A stretch of 45,851 nucleotides of DNA from Paenibacillus sp. J2TS4 (GCF_018403245.1 NZ_BOSH01000024.1:1-45851), one strand, 5' to 3'; positions 8,760-16,998 are shown, numbered from the stretch's first letter. Notes: generated by a model from the letters alone, not told the origin. A program made the numbers and translations.

Positions 8760-9446
8760 TCATTCTCCTTTGAAGCGGTAGCCTATACCCCATACGTTGA
8801 CTATATATTGGGGATGGTCCGGGTCGGGTTCCATTTTCTCACGAAGTCTACTAATGTGAACTCGAACGGTATGTTTGTCGCCAACTCCATCCCAGAATTT
8901 GTCTAGTAATTGGTCGTAAGAAAAAACATATTGTGGATGTTCGGCAAATAATCGCAGCAATTCATATTCTTTCGGCGTAAGTGAGATGCTTTGCCCTGCC
9001 AAAAATACTTCTCTCGTGGATAAATCCAGAGTGAGGCGTCCATAATCCAAGACCCTCCTATGGAATTCCTTCTGAGAACCGGAGCGTCGTAAAACAGCCT
9101 TCACCCTGGCCACAATCTCACCCGGCGAAGCGGTTTTAACTATATAATCATCTCCCCCAAGGGCGAGACCACGAATCTTGTCTACATCATCGCTGCGAGC
9201 ACTTAAGAAAAGGATAGGTACGTTGCTTTCCGTACGAATCTCCCGACATAACTCGAAACCGTTTTTTCCCGGCAACATGAGGTCCAGAACGATGCAATGA
9301 ATGGTACCTTGCTTAAACACAGCCAGTGCCTGAGTGGCATCATAAGCAGTTTCTACACGAAAACCGTCATTCTCCAAGAAGTCCCTCAATAGTTCGGCAA
9401 TGCTTGTGTCATCGTCGACGACTAGAACCGTCTGTAATTCCTTCAT
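8760..9446 (-). CDS. OmpR/PhoB-family response regulator
   Basis: The 228-residue protein has a receiver domain (residues 5-120) with the acidic pocket VVDDD and the phosphoacceptor aspartate in VLDLMLPG. A C-terminal winged helix (about 135-226) includes LTPKEYELLRLFAEHP and HTVRVHISRLREKM. The usual Lys-Pro-Phe after the conserved lysine is replaced by KTASP. AGGTGG sits seven bases before ATG 9446. Its stop is one base from the kinase start, so the pair is translationally coupled. An 11-base tandem repeat at 9565-9586 in the upstream divergent region is a plausible binding site. Confidence 0.93.
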   Translation of the reverse strand: MKELQTVLVVDDDTSIAELLRDFLENDGFRVETAYDATQALAVFKQGTIHCIVLDLMLPGKNGFELCREIRTESNVPILFLSARSDDVDKIRGLALGGDDYIVKTASPGEIVARVKAVLRRSGSQKEFHRRVLDYGRLTLDLSTREVFLAGQSISLTPKEYELLRLFAEHPQYVFSYDQLLDKFWDGVGDKHTVRVHISRLREKMEPDPDHPQYIVNVWGIGYRFKGE

Positions 9447-9564
9447 GAAAATCCCACCTTTTCCTCCGATGACTCTCCCCGGATACTAACTATCCATCCA
9501 AGTCCATGTTTAGTTTATCATTTTTTCAATAAGGAATACGCAAAGTTCAAGTTTCAGGATGGAT

Positions 9565-9586
9565 TGTGATGGTTTTGTGATGGTTT
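9565..9586. promoter_or_regulatory. Candidate response-regulator binding site (11-base direct repeat)
   Basis: The unit TGTGATGGTTT occurs twice head to tail (9565-9575 and 9576-9586). Two half-sites one helical turn apart is the standard arrangement for OmpR/PhoB-family dimers. It lies between the divergent regulator gene and the DJ-1/PfpI gene, so either could be controlled. Confidence 0.5.
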
Positions 9587-9709
9587 TGGACCATCGTTTG
9601 AGACACTTAAAGGTTATTCTTTCATTGTGAAACGATCGGCGAATATCCGCTGCGAATCGAGTGCAATGTTTCGCCACACTCTTTAACTGCTTGAAGGGAG
9701 AGAATAGCT

Positions 9710-10714
9710 ATGAATGTTCAAATTGTTTTGTTTGATGGATTTGATTTATTAGATGCCATTGCACCCTATGAAGTATTTACTGCTGCTGCCATGTACTCCA
9801 ATGAGGAGATAACCGTTGAGCTGGTATCCGCCGAAGGTGCACGAATGGTAACAAGCGGAGTCAATCCGTTAAAGCTTCAAGCAAGTAGTAAACTTGATTT
9901 ATCCCGTAAAGGGATCATTCTTGTTCCGGGAGCCTCTGGCCCTGTTAATGATAATGGCCCCGATTCCATCCCGGTAAAATTAAAAAAAGCCTCTGAGACT
10001 GAACTAAGTAATCTACTTCAAGAAGCCATTAAGAAATCTGATCTCTTACTGTCCACAGTTTGTGGCGGTTCGCTCATTTTAGCAATGAATGGTTTATTAG
10101 AGGGCCGTCATGCCGTTACGCATCATATGGGAATGGACCTTTTGAGTGCTGCTAACGCTATTCCAGTCAATGCCCGTATTGTAGATGATGGCGATCTCGT
10201 CACGGGTGGCGGCGTTACTTCAGGGCTCGATGTTGCCCTTTACTTGGTTGAACGAGAATTAGGCCCGCGTATAGCACTCGCTGTGGAGCAATTATTTGAG
10301 TATGAACGCAGGGGGACGGTTTGGAAAGCTGAAGGAAGTGCACCTAAAGAAAGCCAACAAAAAAATCCAATTGAAGCGACAAGGGAGCCTTCCTCTGTCC
10401 AAGCTAATAAGAACGTTAATGTTCAAGGGAAATGGGATACCACCATTTCCACTCCTATTGGAAAGCTTTCCGTTATATTAGATATAACTTCTGAAGATGG
10501 ACAAATAGCAGGAATGGCACAGCAAGGAGAAGAGATTGTCCCCTTGGACAATCCTATACTAGAAGGGAATCAATTAAAGTGGTCCATGAAAGTTACTAAG
10601 CCCATGCGTCTTACGTTAAAATTTATCGTGTCTATAGATGGGAACAAGATGTATGGTGAAGCAAAAGCTGGAGTCCTTCCCTCATCCAAATTAACTGGAC
10701 ATCGTATTTCTTAA
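9710..10714 (+). CDS. DJ-1/PfpI-family protein with extra C-terminal domain
   Basis: Residues 1-200 form a DJ-1/PfpI (class I glutamine amidotransferase-like) domain. VQIVLFDGFDLLDAIAPYEV opens it, the nucleophile-elbow cysteine is in STVCGGSLILA, and VTHHMG follows. The arrangement resembles the N-terminal domain of GlxA-type regulators, but no AraC helix-turn-helix follows. After a polar linker (about 205-235), residues 236-334 form a second, strand-rich domain beginning KWDTTISTPIGKLSVIL, which I do not recognise. The gene begins at ATG 9710 after AAGGGAG. The DUF2306 gene follows after 39 bases. The family includes chaperones, glyoxalases and amidases, so the reaction is open. Confidence 0.75.
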   Translation: MNVQIVLFDGFDLLDAIAPYEVFTAAAMYSNEEITVELVSAEGARMVTSGVNPLKLQASSKLDLSRKGIILVPGASGPVNDNGPDSIPVKLKKASETELSNLLQEAIKKSDLLLSTVCGGSLILAMNGLLEGRHAVTHHMGMDLLSAANAIPVNARIVDDGDLVTGGGVTSGLDVALYLVERELGPRIALAVEQLFEYERRGTVWKAEGSAPKESQQKNPIEATREPSSVQANKNVNVQGKWDTTISTPIGKLSVILDITSEDGQIAGMAQQGEEIVPLDNPILEGNQLKWSMKVTKPMRLTLKFIVSIDGNKMYGEAKAGVLPSSKLTGHRIS

Positions 10715-10753
10715 GATGAAGCTTCCTTAGCATTCAACGGAGGAATGGACCTA

Positions 10754-11368
10754 ATGAAAAAGACCATTGGAATAATCCTTTTAATCATCCCGATCCTGTG
10801 GGTATTTCATACATTTTCCAAAAATTTTATGGTTGATCCTGCTTTCGAAAAATTTATTTCCAATAAGGATCTAATTCTAACAGATACATCCCTATGGATA
10901 TTCATGATTCGTATTCATATTTTGCTGGCTATTATTTCGCTTCTAACGGGCCCCTTAGGAGTCATTAAAAGAATACGGGCTAAATCAACCAAGTTCCACC
11001 GTTGGAATGGCCGATTATACGTCTTGTCTATCCTTTTAAATTTCATTCCCGGAGTCTATGTCTCTTTCTTTGCCACCGGGGGATGGCCAAGCACAATAGG
11101 GTTTCTTATCCTAAATACATTATGGCTTGGAACCACTATCCTTGGTTACTGGTATATCAAGAGACGAAAAGTCATCTTGCATAGTCAATGGATCACCCGA
11201 AGTTTCTTTCTTTCCTTTGCCAATATGACGATTTATATCATTGTAGCCATTGCTCATAACGCAATGAATTTTTCCTATGGAAATGCCTACACGATAGCGG
11301 TGTGGCTATGTTGGATTCTTAATCTGCTTATAGCCGAATTCCTAATTAGACAAAAAATATTTGAATAA
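10754..11368 (+). CDS. DUF2306-family membrane protein
   Basis: This 204-residue protein has about seven hydrophobic segments. FHRWNGRLYVL and HSQWITRSFFLSFANM match the conserved His/Arg pattern of DUF2306, a family of small membrane proteins of unknown function. ATG 10754 is ten bases after GGAGG; the in-frame ATG at 10745 overlaps that site and is unlikely. It probably shares a transcript with the DJ-1/PfpI gene 39 bases upstream. Confidence 0.75.
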   Translation: MKKTIGIILLIIPILWVFHTFSKNFMVDPAFEKFISNKDLILTDTSLWIFMIRIHILLAIISLLTGPLGVIKRIRAKSTKFHRWNGRLYVLSILLNFIPGVYVSFFATGGWPSTIGFLILNTLWLGTTILGYWYIKRRKVILHSQWITRSFFLSFANMTIYIIVAIAHNAMNFSYGNAYTIAVWLCWILNLLIAEFLIRQKIFE

Positions 11369-11937
11369 CAATCGGGCCCAACATTGAATCAGTGCTTGAA
11401 TTTCTTTACCGCCATTCTAACTGGATTTTAGGGCAGGCAAGTTTTTCGGGACAGCCTGACTTAGTGGAGTGATGATCGGTTTTCCTCCCTTATTTGATTG
11501 GACGAACCTAAATTGCTGCGATACTACATCAATTATGAAGCGGATGGAGATGTTCGAAAGAAAAGCCTGCGAAAATACATGAATTCTCTTTCCAAATGGC
11601 TGAATCCCTGCTTCAACAAGCAAAAAGATGTACTATTGCAGGCTTTAATCCAACTACTCAAGTGTTCTCTCAAAAAGATGCACTTCTGCAGTCTTTTGCA
11701 TAGCTGCACTCTGCCAATCTTATAGCCTGAAAAGCCTGAAATGAATAATGATTCCCTAAAATCGTTTCATCGGACAGACTCCGAGTCGGCTAGCGACGAT
11801 CTGTCAATGGCTGCCTGACAAAGTCAAGGACTGATTATCGTTTTGAGCCAAAAATCGACTACGTAATTTTCGTTGGAGATTTACAACGGGGTTCCGTTCT
11901 ATTTGTATATATACATTTCACATGAGATAAGAGGCTT
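11369..11937. other. Long intergenic region with degenerate direct repeats
   Basis: No supported gene was found here. Bases 11621-11646 and 11671-11696 are imperfect direct copies 50 bases apart, each starting caaaaagatg and carrying a TTGCAGG/TCTGCAGT core. An open frame across 11498-11725 lacks a ribosome binding site and any recognised domain. The stretch looks like decayed sequence. Confidence 0.4.
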
Positions 11938-11996
11938 AAAGGTCGTCGAAGTAATCGGCGACCCTGCTGTTGATTTAACTATCGTTCCCGTTAGCA
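11938..11996 (-). repeat. 3'-end element R1
   Basis: The hairpin ggtcgtcgaagtaatcggcg/acc is followed after ten bases by gatttaactatcgttcccg and ttag. It is one of the dispersed elements found just 3' of minus-strand genes, here 20 bases beyond the stop of the P-loop kinase relic. Read on the gene strand, the conserved tail comes first and the hairpin, ending ACCTTT, comes second. Confidence 0.7.
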
Positions 11997-12015
11997 GAAA
12001 GCCTTAGATCTTTAA

Positions 12016-12521
12016 TTATTGCAAGAAAGCTATGGCCTTATCAATGATTGAATCCACCGCTTCAACAGTATCGACTACTAGCTCGCCATCGAACGGTTTA
12101 GTGCTTAAATCAGTATAGTATTTTTTCAACTCGTCAAAATCAGTGATCATTTGGTTTGGAAGGGGATCAATCTTTCTAATATTGAGACGATCAGCCCAAG
12201 TTTTCTCATCACTACAAATACAAAGAATAGATTTAAAACTATATTTCTGGTTTTCTAACCACATTATAAAATTTCTCATCTCCTCTTCTTTGTTGAAAGA
12301 GAAATCTAGAATAAATCGCATATGGGTAAATGCATTGGTCTGTAGTAATCGAAATAAGATACCATACGATATTTTATTTCTTTGTTCGTGATCCCCAGTA
12401 TAACTGGCAACAACGTCATAAAAATCATCTTTCCGAATAATGGGAATATTCAGTTTGGCACTAAGTTGATCAGATTTTTCCCGACTCCTGGGCGTCCTCT
12501 TAATAGAATAACCTCGGCCAT
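12016..12521 (-). pseudogene. P-loop kinase-like gene (AAA_33 / zeta-toxin type) with frameshift
   Basis: ATG 12521, with AGGAGG seven bases upstream, opens a frame reading MAEVILLRGRPGVGK, a textbook Walker A motif. The frame then breaks at a run of five A residues (T run 12475-12479 on the plus strand) and continues in another frame as SDQLSAKLNIPIIRKDDFYD to the stop at 12016. Restoring the frame gives a protein of about 168 residues with the order of small nucleotide or zeta-like kinases (Walker A, KDDFYD, helical lid). Either the gene is dead or the homopolymer is a sequencing error. Element R1 lies just beyond its 3' end. Confidence 0.65.
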
Positions 12522-12594
12522 TGTAATTCCTCCTCATAATTCTGTTGTATGTTCAGCCATGACATGAACATGCCTAAATATGGAAATCGGGCAA

Positions 12595-12735
12595 CTACGC
12601 TATCCAGCCTATAGTTCCATTCCGATAAATGATATCCCTTTGTTTTGTTCCCTGATGAGGTCGATCGATGCCCGAAACAACATGACAAAATGGACATTCG
12701 TATCCGTCGGGCTTATGTGAATATGCTTTCATCAT
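12595..12735 (-). pseudogene. HIT-family protein relic (N-terminal part)
   Basis: From ATG 12732/12735 the frame reads MKAYSHKPDGYECPFCHVV, followed by GTKQRDIIYRNGTIGWIA and a TAG at 12595. The CPFC zinc-type motif and the DIIYR strand match the start of Bacillales HIT proteins (nucleotide hydrolases or transferases). The HxHxH active-site region is missing, so the gene is broken. About 30 bases further 3' in another frame is HVHVMAEHTTEL, possibly a leftover of the same or a neighbouring gene. Confidence 0.55.
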
Positions 12736-12845
12736 CCCCGTTCAATCCCCTCTCATATTTACTCAGTTAGATCGAAAGATTGCCTGGTAGCTCTTAATGA
12801 GGCTGCACTGTTTATCTAACGGCAGATGCACCTTCTGCGAATATT

Positions 12846-13868
12846 CTACAATGTACTTGAATCTATAGCATTCAAAATATCCTTTACCAAAAATGCTGAT
12901 ATAACTTCACGATTGAATTCATTTAAACTTATTATCTTTACTTCCTTTAAATATTTAATTTTGTCGATTTCAGGATGACTGTCTAAAGGGATCGTCCCAA
13001 CAACAATATGATTATCGGAAACAATCTCCTGTACTATTTTTTGAAAAGAGGCAGATAGCATCTGCATAAATCCAATTTCATCGATTATAATTATTTTCTT
13101 TGTACTCAAGCTATCCTGTAATATTTTAATAGCAAAATGTTCGAACTTTTCTACATCAACACCGTACCTTCCAATTCGAGTTTTGCTGGGATTTTCTACA
13201 TTCGCGATTTCTACACTTTCTCCACTAACAACGGACACACATCTGAAACCTATTCGATCATTTGAATTGATTATTTCCTCCGTATAGAAACCACCACATA
13301 TATCTGTTCCAATTTCATTTATGAGTTTTTTTATCAACGTCGTCTTGCCCATTCGAGGCTTTCCCGTAAGTAAAAATACGTTTTTGGAATGGTTAGGTTC
13401 TCCGTCTAACCTCGACAACAGCTTATAATTCGGCGCGTTCAAATCCCATGTCTCATATGGGACTGAATTTACTGCATGTAGCGCATCCAGTATGCGCGAC
13501 TTTAGTTGAGGTCTTTTTATGTATTCGTCAATGTTTGTTTCGTCCATCTCTAAATATCTGGCCTCTAGAATCTCTTCTGGCTGAATTCTTATTTCACCAC
13601 TAACATATTCCGCGTTAAAAACGACAGACAAAACGTGAATCCGTTCATTGTAGTAAACTCCGGACACTCCTAGGGGACGTATAAAAATTCCTGTTTCCTC
13701 CAGAAATTCTCGACACACCGCTATATCTAACGGCTCGCCGGCCTCAACAAATCCTCCGGGTATTTCCCAAGTGTCCGAACGCAAATGGGTTCGAACCATT
13801 AAAACATGCCCATTCTCATTCTTAACAACTGCTGAAACAGCAATCATATGCTTTGGCTGATCATACAT
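12846..13868 (-). CDS. Nudix hydrolase - THEP1-like NTPase fusion
   Basis: This is a 340-residue two-domain protein. Residues 1-135 are a Nudix domain with the box GGFVEAGEPLDIAVCREF followed by LEETG, which hydrolyses nucleoside diphosphate-X compounds in this family. Residues 160-340 are a P-loop NTPase: Walker A in TGKPRMGKTTL, then DICGGFYTEEI and the Walker B-type IIIIDEIGFMQ. This order matches THEP1/NTPase_1 nucleoside-triphosphatases. I start at ATG 13868 (MYDQPKHM), where the Nudix fold begins, although its ribosome binding site is weak; the frame is open to 13937. Both active sites look intact, so a combined nucleotide-cleaning function is possible. No partner gene is evident. Confidence 0.85.
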   Translation of the reverse strand: MYDQPKHMIAVSAVVKNENGHVLMVRTHLRSDTWEIPGGFVEAGEPLDIAVCREFLEETGIFIRPLGVSGVYYNERIHVLSVVFNAEYVSGEIRIQPEEILEARYLEMDETNIDEYIKRPQLKSRILDALHAVNSVPYETWDLNAPNYKLLSRLDGEPNHSKNVFLLTGKPRMGKTTLIKKLINEIGTDICGGFYTEEIINSNDRIGFRCVSVVSGESVEIANVENPSKTRIGRYGVDVEKFEHFAIKILQDSLSTKKIIIIDEIGFMQMLSASFQKIVQEIVSDNHIVVGTIPLDSHPEIDKIKYLKEVKIISLNEFNREVISAFLVKDILNAIDSSTL

Positions 13869-14001
13869 TGTTAAACACCCACCAATTTGATTTGTATAAT
13901 TCGATGTCCGACTGAAGGACATAGTATCCGAAACCAACTACCTATTCCTCATCATACCACGACATGGAAAATAGTGGTCGATTTTCTAGTCGGGAAGAAC
14001 T

Positions 14002-14031
14002 AAAAACCCCTGAAACCCAAGGTCTCAGAGG
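14002..14031 (-). terminator. Intrinsic terminator
   Basis: On the minus strand, CCTCTGAGACC and GGTTTCAGGGG pair over 11 bases (two wobbles) around a three-base loop and are followed by TTTTTAG. It lies 27 bases beyond the stop of the truncated frame at 14058. Confidence 0.8.
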
Positions 14032-14057
14032 CTCTGCAATTCCTTTATTCCACAAGC

Positions 14058-14501
14058 TCACCAACATTCCCCCACAATACCTCTCGGAACTTTCCCACAA
14101 CAAAATTTTTCTCCGTCACTATTGAAAATAGGGCTCCTTACTGTATTCCTCAACCCTTCTGGCATAGTTTTTGCTAAAGGGATAGAGTATCGTGTGATAT
14201 CGTATGACTCCTCATCACCAATTGAAACAAAACGTACTTTGTCGTCCTCCAAATTTATAGGGCGAATTTTTAAGGAAATGTAGTCATAGCCTTTGGTGAA
14301 AGTAAACCATTCCTGTATTCCATCATCCAATATTCTTTTATAGCCACCTTCGAACTTAAAGCTTTCAGGAATATCTTTTGGTATCAGTTCAGAGAACTCA
14401 GCTTCATTGAAGAAGTTACTATTATCGTAAGATATCTGTTCACCAACCTGTTTCTTCCTATCGATTACGTTAGACTCTACTAGATATTTGTTTTTGGCTA
14501 C
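14058..14501 (-). pseudogene. 5'-truncated gene of unknown function
   Basis: The frame is open from a TAG at 14502-14504 to the stop at 14058, about 147 codons with no start preceded by a ribosome binding site near its beginning. It contains LIPKDIPESFKFEGGYKRIL, GIQEWFTFTKGYDYISLKI and KTMPEGLRNTVRSP, a soluble, mixed charged protein that I do not recognise. A good terminator follows at 14002-14031. The upstream side runs into an inverted repeat at 14521-14568. It is probably the 3' half of a once longer gene. Confidence 0.5.
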
Positions 14502-14520
14502 CTATCATTCTCTGGGAAGG

Positions 14521-14568
14521 TTGTTAAGGACAATTATTGTTAAACAATCCTGTCCGTTAGCTTAACAA
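14521..14568. repeat. Imperfect inverted repeat related to the 3'-end elements
   Basis: TTGTTAAG (14521-14528) pairs with CTTAACAA (14561-14568), with GGACA/TGTCC inside it. The segment tgtccgttagcttaac resembles the conserved GTTAG tail of the 3'-end repeats, and a similar piece (gtcctgccagttagc) occurs at about 36500. Confidence 0.4.
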
Positions 14569-14653
14569 GAAATTCAAACGTGGTATTATGATTGTATACG
14601 AGGGGCTCATAAAGCTGATGGAATAGATAAGATTATTTTCATAACAAACAAAA

Positions 14654-14690
14654 TCACCAATTCCCTTTACGGTTTTGGTGAATTTTTATT
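14654..14690 (+). terminator. Terminator-like hairpin
   Basis: TCACCAA and TTGGTGA enclose a 14-base loop and are followed by ATTTTTATT. A clearly related hairpin, also ending in TTTTTATTG, lies at 34281-34320, so the element has been copied. No plus-strand gene lies immediately upstream. Confidence 0.6.
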
Positions 14691-14897
14691 GCATGCGCTG
14701 CCTATCTCTTAGCATCGATCGCTTTAAATATGTTTCGGCGTACGAACTCTATACATTCTGTCCGATTCACTGTACCGCCTAAGACCGTTACAATCCAGTT
14801 CACGTACTCTGTCACCACATAACGCCCTCATGAACCTTGTTCAATTCGAAAAACTCCCATTCGCAATCGGACAGCTCAGGTCTCACAATAAAAGCGA

Positions 14898-15356
14898 TCA
14901 TTTCCGAAGGGACCGAGCCGCGCTGGGCCAATCGTCGCTTTGGCAGGCTACTGTTGAGGCATTGCCTTTGGCGGTACTCTCGGTCACTTTTTTGTCGTCG
15001 TAGAAGATACGGCAGGTAATGAAAGTAGCTGAAGCGGATGCTGTGGCTGAAATTTCCGCGGACTTGAAGTTGAATGGTTTACTATGGTCAACCGAGAGCT
15101 CAAGAGTGTAGGGAAGCGTTATGTCGGCTTCTTCTCGTGAGTCCGTGCCGTTTCGCGTTTTCAGTTCCAGGGAGACACTGTCCGCAGTGGGTGCGTCGCT
15201 TTCGATGACGTACCTCACGATGCCGCTCTTGGCCGCGGGTGTGTAGTCGTTGCCGTTGCATCCGAGCAGAGAGGAGGCCATCGTGACAGCGATGGCCCAC
15301 CCTGCTGCACGCCAAATCGAATGCCTTGGTTTACTTGTGCTGACTGAGGTTCTCAT
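14898..15356 (-). CDS. MmpS-like lipoprotein
   Basis: The 152-residue protein has a type II signal peptide with lipobox SSLLGC (cysteine near residue 33). The mature part is a single strand-rich domain with VRYVIESDAP, ITLPYTLELSVD and the closing pair FITCRIFYDDKKVTES and STVACQ. The paired cysteines and overall order resemble the MmpS/transport-accessory immunoglobulin-like domain best known in actinobacteria, so horizontal transfer is possible. ATG 15356 follows AAAGGAT by seven bases; the frame extends to 15416 without a site. It is divergent from a TetR gene, and both promoters probably lie by the two palindromes at 15441-15513. Confidence 0.65.
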   Translation of the reverse strand: MRTSVSTSKPRHSIWRAAGWAIAVTMASSLLGCNGNDYTPAAKSGIVRYVIESDAPTADSVSLELKTRNGTDSREEADITLPYTLELSVDHSKPFNFKSAEISATASASATFITCRIFYDDKKVTESTAKGNASTVACQSDDWPSAARSLRK

Positions 15357-15440
15357 AAAATCTATCCTTTCAGGAAAAAAGTCATGCCGAATCAGGGTTT
15401 TGCAACAATCATCCAAGCAACAAAATTCAATAAAGCCCCC

Positions 15441-15462
15441 AAATAATACACATGTATTATTT
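15441..15462. promoter_or_regulatory. TetR operator, copy 1
   Basis: This is a perfect inverted repeat with arms AAATAATACA and TGTATTATTT separated by CA. The identical arms recur 51 bases away at 15492-15513, about five helical turns. Both lie between the MmpS-like gene and the TetR gene. Confidence 0.85.
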
Positions 15463-15491
15463 GAACTGAAAAAAGTATATCATCCGCATTC

Positions 15492-15513
15492 AAATAATAC
15501 AAGTGTATTATTT
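15492..15513. promoter_or_regulatory. TetR operator, copy 2
   Basis: The arms are the same as in copy 1, AAATAATACA and TGTATTATTT, here separated by AG. The site lies 38 bases before the TetR start, so binding would also repress the regulator. Confidence 0.85.
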
Positions 15514-15550
15514 CGTTGTGTGTAAAGAAAACCTTTGCTACAATGAAGAC

Positions 15551-16153
15551 ATGACAAAAATTGTAGATCACGATCAAAGAAGATTAATCATTGCTGAGGC
15601 TGCTTTGCGTGTCATCAGACAGGTGGGCATGAAGGGAGCGACCGTTAGAAATATTGCCCGGGAGTCGGGCTTGTCACTTGGTGCTTTGCGCCATTATTTC
15701 TCGACTCAGGATGAGCTGCTTGATTTTTCCATGAGATTGGTGAAGGAGCGGGCAACAGCTCGTATTAATGATCTTGTCTCCTTAGACATGCCGCTGGTTC
15801 AAAAGGTGCTGTGGATTTTGCTGGAACTATTACCCACAGATGACGACAAGCTGGCAGAAATGGAGGTGTGGTTTGCATTCACAGCTCACTATAGAAACAG
15901 TGGCACCGCATTTGACGTGCAGCACGATGGCATACTGGACCTTGTTGGGCGTCTGCTTCGTAGCTTGAAGGAGTCAGGAGTGCTGAGGCCTGAACTTGAT
16001 TGTGCAATGGAAACAGAACGGTTATACGCTTTTATTGATGGCATAGCGCTGCACGCATTTCTGGATACGAAGAGGGTAGATTATGAACGAATCGTAGATT
16101 TGGTGACTTATCATATGAAATCTATCTGTATAGAAGAATCGTTTCTTTTTTAA
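15551..16153 (+). CDS. TetR/AcrR-family regulator
   Basis: This is a 200-residue regulator with the TetR helix-turn-helix at residues 10-55 (AALRVIRQVGMKGATVRNIA, SLGALRHYFSTQDELL) and a helical ligand domain behind it. ATG 15551 (MTKIVDHDQ) matches the start of its paralogue at 30862 (MPKIVDHEQ), which settles the start; the site GAAGA is weak. It probably represses itself and the divergent MmpS-like gene through the twin palindromes. The ligand is unknown. Confidence 0.9.
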   Translation: MTKIVDHDQRRLIIAEAALRVIRQVGMKGATVRNIARESGLSLGALRHYFSTQDELLDFSMRLVKERATARINDLVSLDMPLVQKVLWILLELLPTDDDKLAEMEVWFAFTAHYRNSGTAFDVQHDGILDLVGRLLRSLKESGVLRPELDCAMETERLYAFIDGIALHAFLDTKRVDYERIVDLVTYHMKSICIEESFLF

Positions 16154-16332
16154 AAGTTATGTTAAACAATATTGTTGTGTATTCCAGATAGAATTGGTTG
16201 TGCTTCACGTCTTTCCTCATTTTATTGCCACTTATGCGGATTCAGCTACATTGTCCTTTACACTAAGTTGTTACAGAGTACGACATCGGGATATTTAATT
16301 CATCAAGACCATTAGAGAGAGAAAGTCCCCAC
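16154..16332. other. Intergenic region, nothing recognised
   Basis: These 179 bases between the TetR stop and the solute-binding relic show no gene, strong terminator or repeat. Confidence 0.4.
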
Positions 16333-16653
16333 TTATTTGATAGTGGAACTTCGATCGACTACCGTTACTTGTTCAACTAGGTCATGACGCGGTTTTTGAA
16401 CCAGCTTGCTTACTTCCTCCGCCGATTTCTGGCCGCTCAAATACGATTTGACCTCTTCCTTGATGATGGAATCGACTTTCTTATCGATGGAAGCACTAAC
16501 TTTAGCCCCCTCTAAAATAGTTTTTGCATATTGGACTTGTTCTTCCACTAATTTGGCATCCTGGATCAATCCTTGTCCGGCATTTCCTACTGAAACGACT
16601 CCGGACTGCTGAATCCCCGTTCCCCTCTGTGCGTATTTTGCTTCGCTTCTGAT
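16333..16653 (-). pseudogene. 3' fragment of a secreted binding protein-like gene
   Basis: The frame is open from a TAG at 16654-16656 to the stop at 16333 and includes GVVSVGNAGQGLIQDAKLV and VKSYLSGQKSAEEVSKLVQ. The latter resembles the C-terminus of extracellular sugar-binding proteins of ABC importers (usually SGQKSAEEAAKIIQNR). No signal peptide or start with a ribosome binding site is seen. It looks like the tail of a deleted gene; the identity is tentative. Confidence 0.4.
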
Positions 16654-16922
16654 CTACCTTAAAGCTTGTGCGAACCCTAATCTCCATGTAGGATACAGCG
16701 GTTCCCATTGCTGGAATAATGATTTTTACTGCTTGTTCGAAAATCGATTTGGGCAGTGTTTGTTTCCCCTGATAGTACCCCTTTGATAAGTTGTAAATAT
16801 CCCCAAAATCCGCTCCATTTTAAAATGTTTTCTTACGCATCTTTTATTATGAATTGTTAATAATATTATTTATTTTCGTCCATTTCTTGTTTATAGTGTC
16901 GGGTCAGATATATTAAGGAAAT

Positions 16923-16943
16923 ATATGACATTAGATGTCATAT
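16923..16943. promoter_or_regulatory. Candidate operator upstream of the DHFR-like gene
   Basis: A perfect inverted repeat has nine-base arms ATATGACAT and ATGTCATAT separated by TAG. It lies 56 bases before the start at 16999, where a repressor would block transcription. The protein binding it is unknown. Confidence 0.55.
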
Positions 16944-16998
16944 TTAAATGCTATGCTTGATAAGCAGTGAATTTAACATTCGCAAAGGAGAGAAGGAA

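Noticed and set aside
11621..11696. CRISPR array
   Set aside because: Only two imperfect repeats 50 bases apart, with no further units and no cas genes in the window.
11498..11725. Open frame of 75 codons as a gene
   Set aside because: It lacks a ribosome binding site, has a low-complexity composition and includes a direct repeat.
12500..12697. Minus-strand frame of 65 codons
   Set aside because: It overlaps the HIT relic and the start of the P-loop kinase in another frame, and no domain is visible.
16502..16708. Minus-strand frame of 68 codons
   Set aside because: It overlaps the binding-protein relic in another frame without independent support.
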